Positions 1-7,961 of a stretch of DNA of 64,000 bases are shown here, in pieces. The translations under genes were made by a program, and so were the position numbers. The notes beneath the pieces are model-generated. The model had not been told where the DNA came from. It searched no databases and worked only from the letters and a program-made list of their open reading frames with translations. The number at the start of each line of letters is the position of its first letter. The stretch's first letter is position 1. This stretch comes from Chloroflexi bacterium CFX4. GTDB taxonomy: Bacteria > Chloroflexota > Anaerolineae > Aggregatilineales > UBA2796. Location: positions 1 through 64,000 of the forward strand of contig QWHC01000014.1 in the NCBI GenBank assembly GCA_021404685.1. The letters run 5' to 3'.

Positions 1-1
1 C

Positions 2-1510
2 AACCGCCTCATCTCGCAGCGCTTCATTGTCTATCTCCATAAGTCGAGCTTTCCCAGCACTGCGACTATCGGCTTTGACAATTTGCAGATAAACGTCAAC
101 CCGTCGCTGTCGTCCAGCCCTACTCCGGGTGCGACCCTCCCGCCACTCTACGTCAACCAGCACACTGATGTCGCCCAAACCAACGGCTTGGGCGTTCGCG
201 CCACACCGAATATCGCATCGCCCGCTTTCACCCGCATCACCGCTTACCAAGAGGTCGTTGGCTTGCCCGCTGTTGTGACGCAAACACACACGACAGGCAA
301 CTACACATGGCGCAACATCCTTATTCCCTCTGGCACGCCCGGCTGGGCAGCCGAGCGCTTTGTGGATGCGATTACCTCCAGTGAGGCAATCTATCTGGTG
401 ACTGCTTTGCCGTCTGGCTGCCCCCTGACGCCCTCGCCGACTTTGTCACCATCCCCGACGTTCGGTCCGTCGCTCACGCCCAGCCTGACGCTGACGCCTT
501 CGCTCACGCCCACGGGTCCGACCCTGACGCCCACACTTGGCGCTACCCCTAATCCGCTAAATCCCAGCGAGCAAGTGGTCTATCTCGAACAAGTCTATGG
601 GGTAAAACTGACGGGTGTTGACTCAAACTTTTGGACGCAAACAGGGCGGTCTTGGAACGACGATGTTTCCCGTGCAGATACTGTTTATAAAGTGGTTGCT
701 CATTGGGATAGCGTGATTCTTGCTCAGTTTTTGGTGGGCAACTTTCAAGTCGGTGAGCGCTTTAAGGCAGTTTTCGGACCAGAGACGCTTTTACACTACA
801 CCGGTGACCCGTCCGTTAGAGATTTTCCCGACTTTCCCAACGCCGCAGCGCTGTTTGTAAGTGCAGGACGTTTCAGTAATCGCATTGATGTCTACAAATT
901 GGCATACGGGCAAAATATCACGCCCGTGCCAACGCCAAGCGTGCGCGATGTCGTTTATTGGCGCTGCGGCAGCCAAGTAGACGCGGGACTTAATCCTATA
1001 ACTGATCCATACGGCAGGTTAGACATCACCCGTTGCACCATCAGCCACGAATTCGGACATATGTTATTGGCGCGTGCTAATAACGGAAATAGCAATGTAA
1101 TTGGTAACTATCCTGCCGTTCAAGACGCCACAGGACAAGTGATTTTTGGCATGGCGCCTAACCCACCTTGCTCCGATAACAACCCACTGTGGGATCCGGG
1201 TGAGAATCGGAAGATTGATGAGCTAGGCTGGCCGTGGCGCGATAATCCCGTCCTACTGTACAATACCGTCTATCTGCGACCGTCGGAAAAAACCTACCAT
1301 GAGGCGTTGTGCCAGCTAGACGGTGTGGTAGTCATTCGTGAGTTTGAAGGTGATATGATCATGAACTATGTGCAGGGATTTTTTGATAAAAGTAATAATA
1401 CTAATCAGTCTAGACGATTTAAGTGGGTTGAGGAAAATCTAGAGGACGATCCACTTTCAAATGGTGAGAGATGGATTGAACGAGCCAGACAATATACTAT
1501 GGGACAGTGA
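2..1510 (+). CDS. Secreted SH3-like / P-T linker / HExxH protein (5' truncated)
   Basis: The reading frame is open from the first bases of the window, so the N-terminus and any signal peptide are missing. About 502 residues are visible. The first 30 read like the end of a beta-sandwich domain. An SH3-like module follows (about 145-410, with VRATPNIASP and GTPGWAAERFV), then a Pro/Thr/Ser-rich linker (about 420-565), then a domain of about 310 residues. That domain contains HEFGH at 1046-1060, a zinc-metallopeptidase HExxH signature. I could not place a third metal ligand or assign a peptidase clan, so peptidase activity is inferred from one motif. SH3b plus a P/T linker is typical of cell-surface or secreted proteins. 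The next gene starts 4 bp after the stop, so the two are probably co-transcribed. Confidence 0.75.
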   Translation, partial: NRLISQRFIVYLHKSSFPSTATIGFDNLQINVNPSLSSSPTPGATLPPLYVNQHTDVAQTNGLGVRATPNIASPAFTRITAYQEVVGLPAVVTQTHTTGNYTWRNILIPSGTPGWAAERFVDAITSSEAIYLVTALPSGCPLTPSPTLSPSPTFGPSLTPSLTLTPSLTPTGPTLTPTLGATPNPLNPSEQVVYLEQVYGVKLTGVDSNFWTQTGRSWNDDVSRADTVYKVVAHWDSVILAQFLVGNFQVGERFKAVFGPETLLHYTGDPSVRDFPDFPNAAALFVSAGRFSNRIDVYKLAYGQNITPVPTPSVRDVVYWRCGSQVDAGLNPITDPYGRLDITRCTISHEFGHMLLARANNGNSNVIGNYPAVQDATGQVIFGMAPNPPCSDNNPLWDPGENRKIDELGWPWRDNPVLLYNTVYLRPSEKTYHEALCQLDGVVVIREFEGDMIMNYVQGFFDKSNNTNQSRRFKWVEENLEDDPLSNGERWIERARQYTMGQ

Positions 1511-1514
1511 AGTT

Positions 1515-2147
1515 ATGAATCAAAAGTTTAAGTTGATTATCTTTTCAAGCATCGCAGGGGCTATTATATTAACGCTCTACCTGATTTTTCAGAGTGAAGC
1601 TGTGAATGATATGCCTGAACGATCTGATCGCACATCTATAACGCTAGTACAGCAACCTACCTCTGATTGGGAAGCAGTTCAATTAAGTGATTTTGCTAGA
1701 GTTGTCCAGCTCACAAAAATTGACCTGACATGCATTCCACGGTTACCTGAAGGCATTTTGCAAAAGCAGTTGCCCACTAAAATTTTTATCGCAACGACTA
1801 AGGTAGTTGATAAATTCGGTGGCATCTATGCAATGCTCCTTGATTTTGATACATGGGCTGTAGGATATGGTGGACGAGTAGTGCTTGGCGCAGAAGGTCT
1901 AGACTTTTCTATATGCCCTCATGATTCAAAAAGGGTTTCTGTTTTTGTCTATTCTCGGAAAGAAGAAAGTGTGGTTAACCTCTTCCGAGATTTAGCAACC
2001 TACCCGAACATCAAGGCGTACTTTAATCCTTTGTTTTCAGCCGATGATTATCAAGAGATTTCGCAGCCGAATCAAATTGCTGCTATCTCGGATCAACTCA
2101 AACAAGCACAATGCATTGATCCCAAAACGCTCTCCCGCGGAGAATAG
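1515..2147 (+). CDS. Hypothetical protein with one N-terminal membrane segment
   Basis: This 210-residue protein has a single hydrophobic segment near residues 5-24 (IIFSSIAGAIILTLYLIF) after a short Lys-rich start, so it is either exported and anchored or has an uncleaved signal. I do not recognise the rest, a mixed alpha/beta region with three cysteines. The ATG at 1515 is preferred over an in-frame start at 1461, because the latter lies inside the previous gene and would put a hydrophilic tail before the membrane segment. It follows the HExxH protein by 4 bp, so a partner or accessory role is possible but unproven. Its codon use looks less GC-rich than that of the neighbours downstream. 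Confidence 0.6.
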   Translation: MNQKFKLIIFSSIAGAIILTLYLIFQSEAVNDMPERSDRTSITLVQQPTSDWEAVQLSDFARVVQLTKIDLTCIPRLPEGILQKQLPTKIFIATTKVVDKFGGIYAMLLDFDTWAVGYGGRVVLGAEGLDFSICPHDSKRVSVFVYSRKEESVVNLFRDLATYPNIKAYFNPLFSADDYQEISQPNQIAAISDQLKQAQCIDPKTLSRGE

Positions 2148-2176
2148 CTATTTTGCCAGTGTTGCAGGGGAAGTAG

Positions 2177-2314
2177 GTGTGCGGGCTGCCGGGCGATATG
2201 GCGGTGGTCGGGATGTGGCGCGAGGGGCTGCTCTATTTGACGAATACGCTCAGTGGGGTGGGCGCGGTGTACCAGACAGCGTTCTACGGGCTGCCGAGTG
2301 ATGTGGCGGTGTAG
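2177..2314 (+). pseudogene. Remnant of a beta-propeller (LVIVD-like) protein
   Basis: Reading from 2177 to the TAG at 2312 gives about 45 residues with no plausible upstream start: a stop lies just before it, at 2174. The peptide contains GLPGDMAV and, 28 residues later, YGLPSDVAV, so one repeat period is visible, with LLYLTNTLSGVGAVYQTAF between. That pattern resembles LVIVD/NHL-type propeller repeats, in which each blade has a (P/S)DVAV strand followed by a short YV/YLTN strand. It is probably the 3' end of a decayed propeller gene whose front part has been lost. The assignment is by eye only. Confidence 0.4.
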
Positions 2315-2324
2315 AGATCAAGCG

Positions 2325-2344
2325 GGGCGGAATTTATCCCGCCC
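2325..2344. terminator. Hairpin between converging genes
   Basis: GGGCGG and CCGCCC are separated by AATTTATC. The hairpin lies between the decayed gene fragment on the plus strand and the WD40 gene on the minus strand. No clear T-run follows on either side, so it is a weak terminator candidate. Confidence 0.3.
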
Positions 2345-2396
2345 ACATCTGATTGTTTGACGATACCGCTTTAAGCGCGACTGATTGGCATCACCT

Positions 2397-3428
2397 TCAC
2401 GGAATGCCCCAGATCGTGACGCGCTCACTATCGTTGGTAGCAACCAAGAGCGTGCCATCAGCGCTGAAGGTCAGGCTGTTCACCAGTTGTTGTGCAGGTG
2501 CATTCGGCACGCTTAGGGAAATAAGGCGCGTTTGCGTTGCAACATCCCAGACTTCCGTAGTGCCGTTGCCGCCGCCCACTGCCAGCAAGCCACCGTCAGG
2601 GCTGAAGGCAAGGCTTGCCAACTGCCCTTGAATACCCTTCAATGTGCCAAGCGCTGCACCGCTGCGCGCATCCCACAGGTGAACAGCACTGCGCGGCGCA
2701 GCACGCTCCCCAGCCGCCAGCATGATCCGATCTGGACTGTAGGCAAGCGCCAGAAGTTGGTTGGCTGCCCCTTGCAGCACGCCCGCCTGAGCGCGGCTCT
2801 CGACATCCCAAATGTAGACGACCTTATCCGCACCGGTTGAGGCAAAGGTGCGGCTATCAGGACTGAAGGCAACGCTCAGCACCGCGCCGCGATGCCCCTT
2901 CAAGACCTTTTCGCGGTTGCCATCTGGCACCGTCCACAGGCTGACCAACTCATCAATGGCGCCGCTGACCATCCAGCGCCCGTTCGGACTCAGGGCAAGG
3001 CTGGTGACAGGCGCACGGGCAGGCCCGAGTTGCTTATCTTCTTGCCCCGTCGCCACGCTCCAAAAGCGAATGGTGCGGTCGTTGCTGGCTGAGATTACAT
3101 ACTTGCCATCCATGCTGAAGCTGACGGCGTTCACAACACTCTCATGTGCCTTTAGCACAAAGAGTTCTTCAGGTGGCTCAATTTGCCAGAGCCGAACGCT
3201 GCTATCGCGCATGGCAAGCGCCAGCAAGCGGTTGTCCGGGCTGAGGGCAATCCCAGAGATGCCGCGTGTGCCGTTGCCCTTCACCGTGATGACGGCAAGT
3301 TCGGTCAGTTGATCGGCGTTTTGCGGTGTAATCATGGTGCGCGCCGAAAGCTGCGCGCCGACGAAGGTTGGGATCAATAAACACAGCACTAATAACAGCA
3401 CAGACAGCAGACGAAAGAGATTTCTCAT
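2397..3428 (-). CDS. Secreted WD40-repeat beta-propeller protein
   Basis: This 343-residue protein starts with a signal peptide (RNLFRLLSVLLLVLCLLIP, then FVGA) followed by seven WD40 blades. These can be counted from their closing strands: RLWQ, RFWS, SLWT, YIWD, HLWD, EVWD and TIWG. Most blades also carry the opening LAFSPDG or LALSPNG pattern. The ATG at 3428 is chosen because it directly precedes the signal peptide. An in-frame start at 3560 would add 44 residues with no sense as an export signal. WD40 propellers are protein-interaction scaffolds, and exported versions are common in Chloroflexota. No catalytic motif is visible. The gene is monocistronic, with about 160 bp of AT-richer sequence separating it from the diverging gene at 3589. 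Confidence 0.85.
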   Translation of the reverse strand: MRNLFRLLSVLLLVLCLLIPTFVGAQLSARTMITPQNADQLTELAVITVKGNGTRGISGIALSPDNRLLALAMRDSSVRLWQIEPPEELFVLKAHESVVNAVSFSMDGKYVISASNDRTIRFWSVATGQEDKQLGPARAPVTSLALSPNGRWMVSGAIDELVSLWTVPDGNREKVLKGHRGAVLSVAFSPDSRTFASTGADKVVYIWDVESRAQAGVLQGAANQLLALAYSPDRIMLAAGERAAPRSAVHLWDARSGAALGTLKGIQGQLASLAFSPDGGLLAVGGGNGTTEVWDVATQTRLISLSVPNAPAQQLVNSLTFSADGTLLVATNDSERVTIWGIP

Positions 3429-3588
3429 GGGATGATTCCGCTCCGAACATACACTTAAACGATGTGAGTGCAGTGTAGGGTGGTTGAAACTGCTCAACGG
3501 CAGCCTTTTGGTTAGCAATTGGTTACATTGTATTGTAAAGTAAGCATATAGCCTTTTCAAGGCGAACGGCGTGCTAAATGGATAACAA

Positions 3589-4923
3589 ATGCGGAAATTC
3601 AGTTATTTTTTAGGTTTCCTACTGATCGGCGCGGTGGGCGCACCACTGATCGGCAACCTCTATGAGCCGGAGGCAAACTACACGCTCTACCGCTTTGCGG
3701 TGAACCTTGCTGAAGGGCGCGGCTTGCTCTACGGCACTTTTGAAGGGCAGGTGACCACTTTCCCGTTAGTGCCTGCTGTGCTTGCCCTGCTGTATCGCTT
3801 TGGCATAGAACCTTCACTAGGCAGCTACCTGATCAACACGCTGGCAGCCGCCGTTGGCGCGCTGTGCCTGTATCTGTGGCGTGGGCAGGCTTGGCTTGGC
3901 GCACTATATGCCCTGATTATGCTGCTTCAGTCTTCACCGCTGATCACTTTGACGCTGGCGTTCTGCTTGCTTGGCGGGCTGGCACTCCGTGAAAAACGCC
4001 CTTTGCCGAGCGGTCTAAGTTTAGGCTTGGCAATGCTCACCGCGCCGTATGCCGCCCTCATCGCGCTTGGCTTCACCTTCGCCGCCGCCGCGCAAAGTTG
4101 GTCAGCACTATGGCGTTTTGCCGCGCCTGCCCTTGTGCTTCCGATCAGTGCTGCGCTGCTCATGCAGGCTGCCTACACACCGACCTATGTTGCGCTGCCC
4201 TTGCCCGATTGGACGCGCATTCGCTTTTACGCCGAGCTGGACGAACTGCCTGATAGTCGCATTATTGGCGCATGGTTGGCGGAAAACACGACGCCTGATG
4301 CGCTGATCGCGGCGAACGACGCTGCCTTGATCGGCTACCATGCCTTGCCGCGCCGCATCCTCGATCTAGATGGTGTGATTGCACCCGTTCAGCGCGACCG
4401 CTTCCTGATGTTTCGCTACGCGCCGGATGTTGTTGTGCTGCGGGAAGGCGAGTCGGTTGGCTGGGAAAATTTCAGCACCACTTACGCGCAAGTTTTTCAA
4501 AGTGGCGCGCTGAGCGTCTATCAGCGTGTGGTGAATTGGGCAGCCATAGATGATCACGGCGTAGATGTGAACCTGAGTGCGCGGTTTGCGCGCCAAGATT
4601 TACGCCTGATCAACGTTGGGATTGGGCGTGCCTTACGCGCTGGCGATTTGGTGCGCGTCCGCCTCGATTGGCAGGTGCAGTTTGTGCCGCGCCAGACGGT
4701 GGAGATCAAACTTAACTTGCTTGGTGCAGATGGCATTCCTATCGCCGGCGTCATAGACCGTCTGCCGCCTGAGGTTTGGCAGCACGGCAGCTTCAGCAGT
4801 TACCATCCGATGGTGCTGCCGTCCAATGCTGCCGAAGGCACCTTGCGGCTGTTTCTGGGTGTGGATGTGAACGCCGCCAGCCTCGCCGATTTGCAAGTGG
4901 CAGAAGTGCGCCTTTTGCCATAA
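3589..4923 (+). CDS. Membrane glycosyltransferase-like protein (GT39/GT87-like)
   Basis: The protein has 444 residues. The N-terminal half is hydrophobic, with a first helix at 5-22 and further helices to about residue 205. The C-terminal half is soluble. After helix 1 the segment EPEANYTLYRFAVNLAEGRG matches the layout of polyprenyl-phosphate-sugar glycosyltransferases, whose first loop carries an acidic pair and then a phrase like 'RYARNLAEGRGL'. The stretch IIGAWLAENTTPDALIAAND with DLDGVI further on is typical of the extracytoplasmic domain of the same superfamily. It has fewer membrane segments than a full GT39 enzyme (usually 10-13), so it may be a reduced or inactive relative. Family membership is inferred from these patterns. 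Confidence 0.6.
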   Translation: MRKFSYFLGFLLIGAVGAPLIGNLYEPEANYTLYRFAVNLAEGRGLLYGTFEGQVTTFPLVPAVLALLYRFGIEPSLGSYLINTLAAAVGALCLYLWRGQAWLGALYALIMLLQSSPLITLTLAFCLLGGLALREKRPLPSGLSLGLAMLTAPYAALIALGFTFAAAAQSWSALWRFAAPALVLPISAALLMQAAYTPTYVALPLPDWTRIRFYAELDELPDSRIIGAWLAENTTPDALIAANDAALIGYHALPRRILDLDGVIAPVQRDRFLMFRYAPDVVVLREGESVGWENFSTTYAQVFQSGALSVYQRVVNWAAIDDHGVDVNLSARFARQDLRLINVGIGRALRAGDLVRVRLDWQVQFVPRQTVEIKLNLLGADGIPIAGVIDRLPPEVWQHGSFSSYHPMVLPSNAAEGTLRLFLGVDVNAASLADLQVAEVRLLP

Positions 4924-5033
4924 CGAAGTTACAGCAACCTTTGCCTGTGCTGCGCGTATGTGCCTAGTAGATAAGCCAAACAGCATTCACAGCGTGCAAG
5001 GTGCGCGCTGATGCTCGGCGATGGAGTCACCTT

Positions 5034-5768
5034 ATGCAATCCATAAAGCACGTGGCAACGCTTGCCTTGATTGCCACTTTGATAGTTGGTTGTTCACCCT
5101 TTATAAGCAACCTCACCGACCGCGAAACTGTGCAGGGGTCTAACATGCTTCAAATTGAGGAACGCGCTGTGCGCGATTTTAGCGAACTCAGCCTTGCTGG
5201 CATTGGCGATGTAATCATCACACAGGGCGAGAACGAAAGCCTGAGCATTGAGACCGACTCCAACATCCTACCAAACATTCTCACCGAAGTGGTCAATGGC
5301 AAACTCATCATCAGCATCAAAGCAGGCTTTAATCCGCAACCAACCAAACTTGTTTACCGTTTAAGTGTGCGTTCGCTGACCTTAATCGAAATGGGCGGTG
5401 CAGGCACGATCAGCACTGAGCAGTTCAGGGCTGACCAACTGACGCTGCGAATGTTGGGTGCAGGCACCTTTGCCCTGAACGGTTTAGCGCTCGAGATGCT
5501 GCGTGTGAGCATGACAGGTGCAGGCACAGTTAATTTAGCAGGCGCGGCAACAGCACAAACCATCGAGATTAGTGGTGCTGGCACGGTGAATTGTGAGGCA
5601 TTGGAAGGCAAAACAGGCACCGTCATCATTAGTGGGCAGGGTAATGTGAGCATCAACGTTAGCGACAGCCTCAACGTTACGATCAGCGGCATCGGTGATG
5701 TCACTTATAGCGGTTCGCCTAGCCTTACCCGAAGTATTCGCGGGATGGGCAGCGTCAACCAGCGGTGA
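5034..5768 (+). CDS. DUF2807 (GIN-domain) lipoprotein
   Basis: This 244-residue protein has a lipoprotein signal ending in LIVGC. The body is a right-handed beta-helix type repeat with short alternating strands and recurrent GAGT/GIGDV turns (MGGAGTI, LGAGTF, TGAGTV, SGAGTV, SGQGNV, SGIGDV). This is the signature of DUF2807, the putative auto-transporter adhesin head GIN domain. Such proteins are surface-exposed and their function is not established. The ATG at 5034 follows GGAG by about 8 bp and begins the signal; an in-frame start at 5001 would add a charged non-signal leader. A strong terminator follows the stop. Confidence 0.85.
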   Translation: MQSIKHVATLALIATLIVGCSPFISNLTDRETVQGSNMLQIEERAVRDFSELSLAGIGDVIITQGENESLSIETDSNILPNILTEVVNGKLIISIKAGFNPQPTKLVYRLSVRSLTLIEMGGAGTISTEQFRADQLTLRMLGAGTFALNGLALEMLRVSMTGAGTVNLAGAATAQTIEISGAGTVNCEALEGKTGTVIISGQGNVSINVSDSLNVTISGIGDVTYSGSPSLTRSIRGMGSVNQR

Positions 5769-5778
5769 CCCTCGACAC

Positions 5779-5819
5779 GCCACCGCTGTGCAATTCGCAG
5801 CGGTGGCATATTCGCTTTT
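5779..5819 (+). terminator. Rho-independent terminator
   Basis: A perfect 10-bp stem GCCACCGCTG/CAGCGGTGGC with a 9-nt loop (5779-5807) is followed a few bases later by CTTTT. It ends the DUF2807 transcript and separates it from pepA. Confidence 0.7.
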
Positions 5820-5888
5820 GTGCCACGCACCGAGTAAAATTGCCGCATCAAGTTACATTCTGCATTTTTTGCAAAGGACGTTTAACCA

Positions 5889-7394
5889 ATGCAGTTCTCC
5901 CTCACCATTGCTTCGCCGCACCTCGCCGAAGCGGATGCACTTATCCTCAGCCTTTACGAAGGCGAAGACCTGCATAAATCGCCCGCGATGGCAAATGAAG
6001 CGCTCGGCGGCGCAATTGCCGATCTGATCAGCAGCGGCGACTTTACCGCCAAAGCCTCACAGACCGCTGTATTGTATCCGCGTGGTGCGCTGCCTGCCCG
6101 CCGCCTGATCTTGCTTGGTTTGGGCAAGCGCGAGGCACTGACCCTCGATGTGCTGCGGCGTGCTGCGGCTGTTGCGGCGCAAAAAGCACGCGATTTGAAG
6201 GCAAAGACGGTTGCCAGCGTGCTACACGGTAGAGGCAGCACGCTCAGCGCTGAGCTTTGCGCCCAAGCCTGTGTGGAAGCTGCACTGCTGGCAACCTACC
6301 ACTATCATGGGCAAAAAAGCAGCGATGCACCCTCCGCCTTGCCCGAAAAGCTCACCATTGTGCTGCCGGAAGGCGCTTCCGCCGACCGTGAGTCAGTTGA
6401 GCGCGGCATCAACGCAGGGCAAGCGCTTGGGGAGGCAACACACCTTGCCCGTACCTTGGTCAATTTGCCGCCAAACATCTGCACACCGCAGCACCTTGCC
6501 GAAACTGCCCGCCAAATTGCCACCAAGCATAACCTTGCGGTTCAGGTGTTAGGACGTGCCGAGATGGAAGCGCTCAAGATGGGCGCCCTGCTTGGTGTGG
6601 CACGCGGCAGCGCCATACCGCCGCAGTTCATCGTCTTGGAGCATAACGCTGAGCGTGCGGCTGAGGGCAACAGCATTGTGTTGGTTGGCAAGGGCATCAC
6701 CTTTGATACCGGCGGCTACAGCATCAAGACGGCTGAGGGCATGGTGCCAATGAAGAACGATATGGCAGGTGGTGCGGCGGTGCTAGGCGCAATGCAGGCT
6801 ATTGCTGCCTTAGGTGTGCCGCGCCATGTGGTCGGCTTAGTGCCAGCCACCTTCAACATGATCAGCGGTGATGCCTACCTGCCCAGCGAGGTGCTGACTG
6901 CCAGCAACGGCACAACCATTGAGATCATCAGCACGGATGCCGAAGGACGCTTGGTGCTTGCCGATGCCTTAGTTTATGCGGCGCGCTACAAGCCGGCGGC
7001 GGTGGTGGATATTGCCACGCTGACAGGCTCTATGGTGATCGCGCTTGGCACGGCGGCAGCAGGCGTTTACGCCACAGATGAAGGGCTGTGCGAAATGCTC
7101 CTGGCAGCCGCCAACAGCAGCGGCGAACGCTTGTGGGTGCTGCCGATGTTCAGCGACTATGAGAAACTGATCGAGTCGAAGACGGCAGATATCAAGAACA
7201 GCGGCGGCAGATTTGGCGGCGCGAACATTGCCGCCGTCTTTTTGAAGCGCTTCACCAGTTATCCCGCTTGGGCGCATATTGATATGGCAGGTGTGGCAAA
7301 CGATCTGCCCGATAATCCGCTCTATCCGAACGGTGCAACGGGCTACGGTGTACGCTTGCTGACGGAATATGTGCGGCGGGCAGCCCAGCAGTAG
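5889..7394 (+). CDS. pepA: Leucyl aminopeptidase (M17)
   Basis: This 501-residue cytosolic dinuclear metallopeptidase releases N-terminal amino acids, especially Leu, and serves peptide turnover. The length and two-domain plan fit the family: a macro-like N-domain to about residue 170, then the catalytic domain. All expected active-site elements are visible: VGKGITFDTGGYSIK (metal ligands K268 and D273, catalytic K280), MKNDMAGGAAVLG (D291) and STDAEGRLVLADAL (D350, E352, bicarbonate-binding R354). Family members usually have SGG in the first motif; TGG here is a conservative change. AAAGGA lies about 10 bp before the ATG. The gene stands alone after a terminator. Confidence 0.97.
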   Translation: MQFSLTIASPHLAEADALILSLYEGEDLHKSPAMANEALGGAIADLISSGDFTAKASQTAVLYPRGALPARRLILLGLGKREALTLDVLRRAAAVAAQKARDLKAKTVASVLHGRGSTLSAELCAQACVEAALLATYHYHGQKSSDAPSALPEKLTIVLPEGASADRESVERGINAGQALGEATHLARTLVNLPPNICTPQHLAETARQIATKHNLAVQVLGRAEMEALKMGALLGVARGSAIPPQFIVLEHNAERAAEGNSIVLVGKGITFDTGGYSIKTAEGMVPMKNDMAGGAAVLGAMQAIAALGVPRHVVGLVPATFNMISGDAYLPSEVLTASNGTTIEIISTDAEGRLVLADALVYAARYKPAAVVDIATLTGSMVIALGTAAAGVYATDEGLCEMLLAAANSSGERLWVLPMFSDYEKLIESKTADIKNSGGRFGGANIAAVFLKRFTSYPAWAHIDMAGVANDLPDNPLYPNGATGYGVRLLTEYVRRAAQQ

Positions 7395-7407
7395 ACAAAA
7401 GTCCTGC

Positions 7408-7436
7408 TTGCTCTCAACTTGGATTCGGCATACACT
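7408..7436 (+). promoter_or_regulatory. Candidate sigma-70 promoter
   Basis: TTGCTC (7408-7413), a 17-bp spacer and TACACT (7431-7436) lie 43 bp before the start codon at 7479. They would serve the small gene downstream of pepA. Confidence 0.4.
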
Positions 7437-7478
7437 AGCTTAGATGACCTGCGACGCATTAACTTAAGGAAGGGCGTC

Positions 7479-7916
7479 ATGTCTGGCTTTGCAGCACTCT
7501 TTTCAGGGATGAACTTTCAGGGGACGATCAAGCGCTATTGCGATCAGATCGGTTGGAAAATCGCTGATATTAACGACAAACGCGCTGTGATCAAGTTTAG
7601 TATGCGCTCAGGGCGCACCCAATCGCTTTGGATTGTGCGCTATGACACTACGCTAGAATTTTCCGTGCCAAGCATGGCACAGTTCGATTCAGAGGATCGT
7701 ATTCCGCACTACCTCTCAACTATCCTGCTCAAGCGCAGCGCGCAGAACAAGATCGGCTTTTGGTGCATCGAGCAAATTAGCGGTAAGTTTGTGTTCTCCT
7801 GTATGCACAATGCTGAGATGTCGCTCATCAACACCGAATACTTCCAAAAGGTGGTGAACGCGCTGGTTACTGAGTGCGATACCTTTGAGGGCATCCTGAT
7901 TGACATGACGCGCTAA
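7479..7916 (+). CDS. Small cytosolic hypothetical protein
   Basis: The protein has 145 residues, no membrane segment and no signal. The order is an N-terminal helix followed by alternating strands (WKIADINDKRAVIKFSM, TQSLWIVRYDTTLEFSV) and a C-terminal helix (FQKVVNALVTECDTFEGIL). This resembles the compact alpha/beta fold of YbjN/secretion-chaperone-like proteins, but only by secondary-structure impression. The ATG at 7479 is chosen because AAGGAAGG lies 8 bp upstream; an in-frame TTG at 7419 would overlap the likely promoter. No function is assigned. Confidence 0.7.
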   Translation: MSGFAALFSGMNFQGTIKRYCDQIGWKIADINDKRAVIKFSMRSGRTQSLWIVRYDTTLEFSVPSMAQFDSEDRIPHYLSTILLKRSAQNKIGFWCIEQISGKFVFSCMHNAEMSLINTEYFQKVVNALVTECDTFEGILIDMTR

Positions 7917-7927
7917 GCGTTTTAGCG

Positions 7928-7958
7928 GCGGGCGCGCTCAATACAGCACGCCCGCTTT
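7928..7958. terminator. Bidirectional terminator between converging genes
   Basis: GCGGGCG and CGCCCGC are paired across a 14-nt loop, followed by TTTCT on the plus strand. The hairpin lies in the 45-bp gap between two converging genes. Confidence 0.5.
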
Positions 7959-7961
7959 CTG

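Noticed and set aside
1461..1514. Upstream start for the small membrane protein at 1515
   Set aside because: It would overlap the previous gene and place a charged stretch before the membrane helix. ATG at 1515 fits better.
4633..4986. Minus-strand frame opposite the end of the membrane glycosyltransferase-like gene
   Set aside because: The plus-strand frame is longer and has membrane segments and family patterns. The minus frame shows none.
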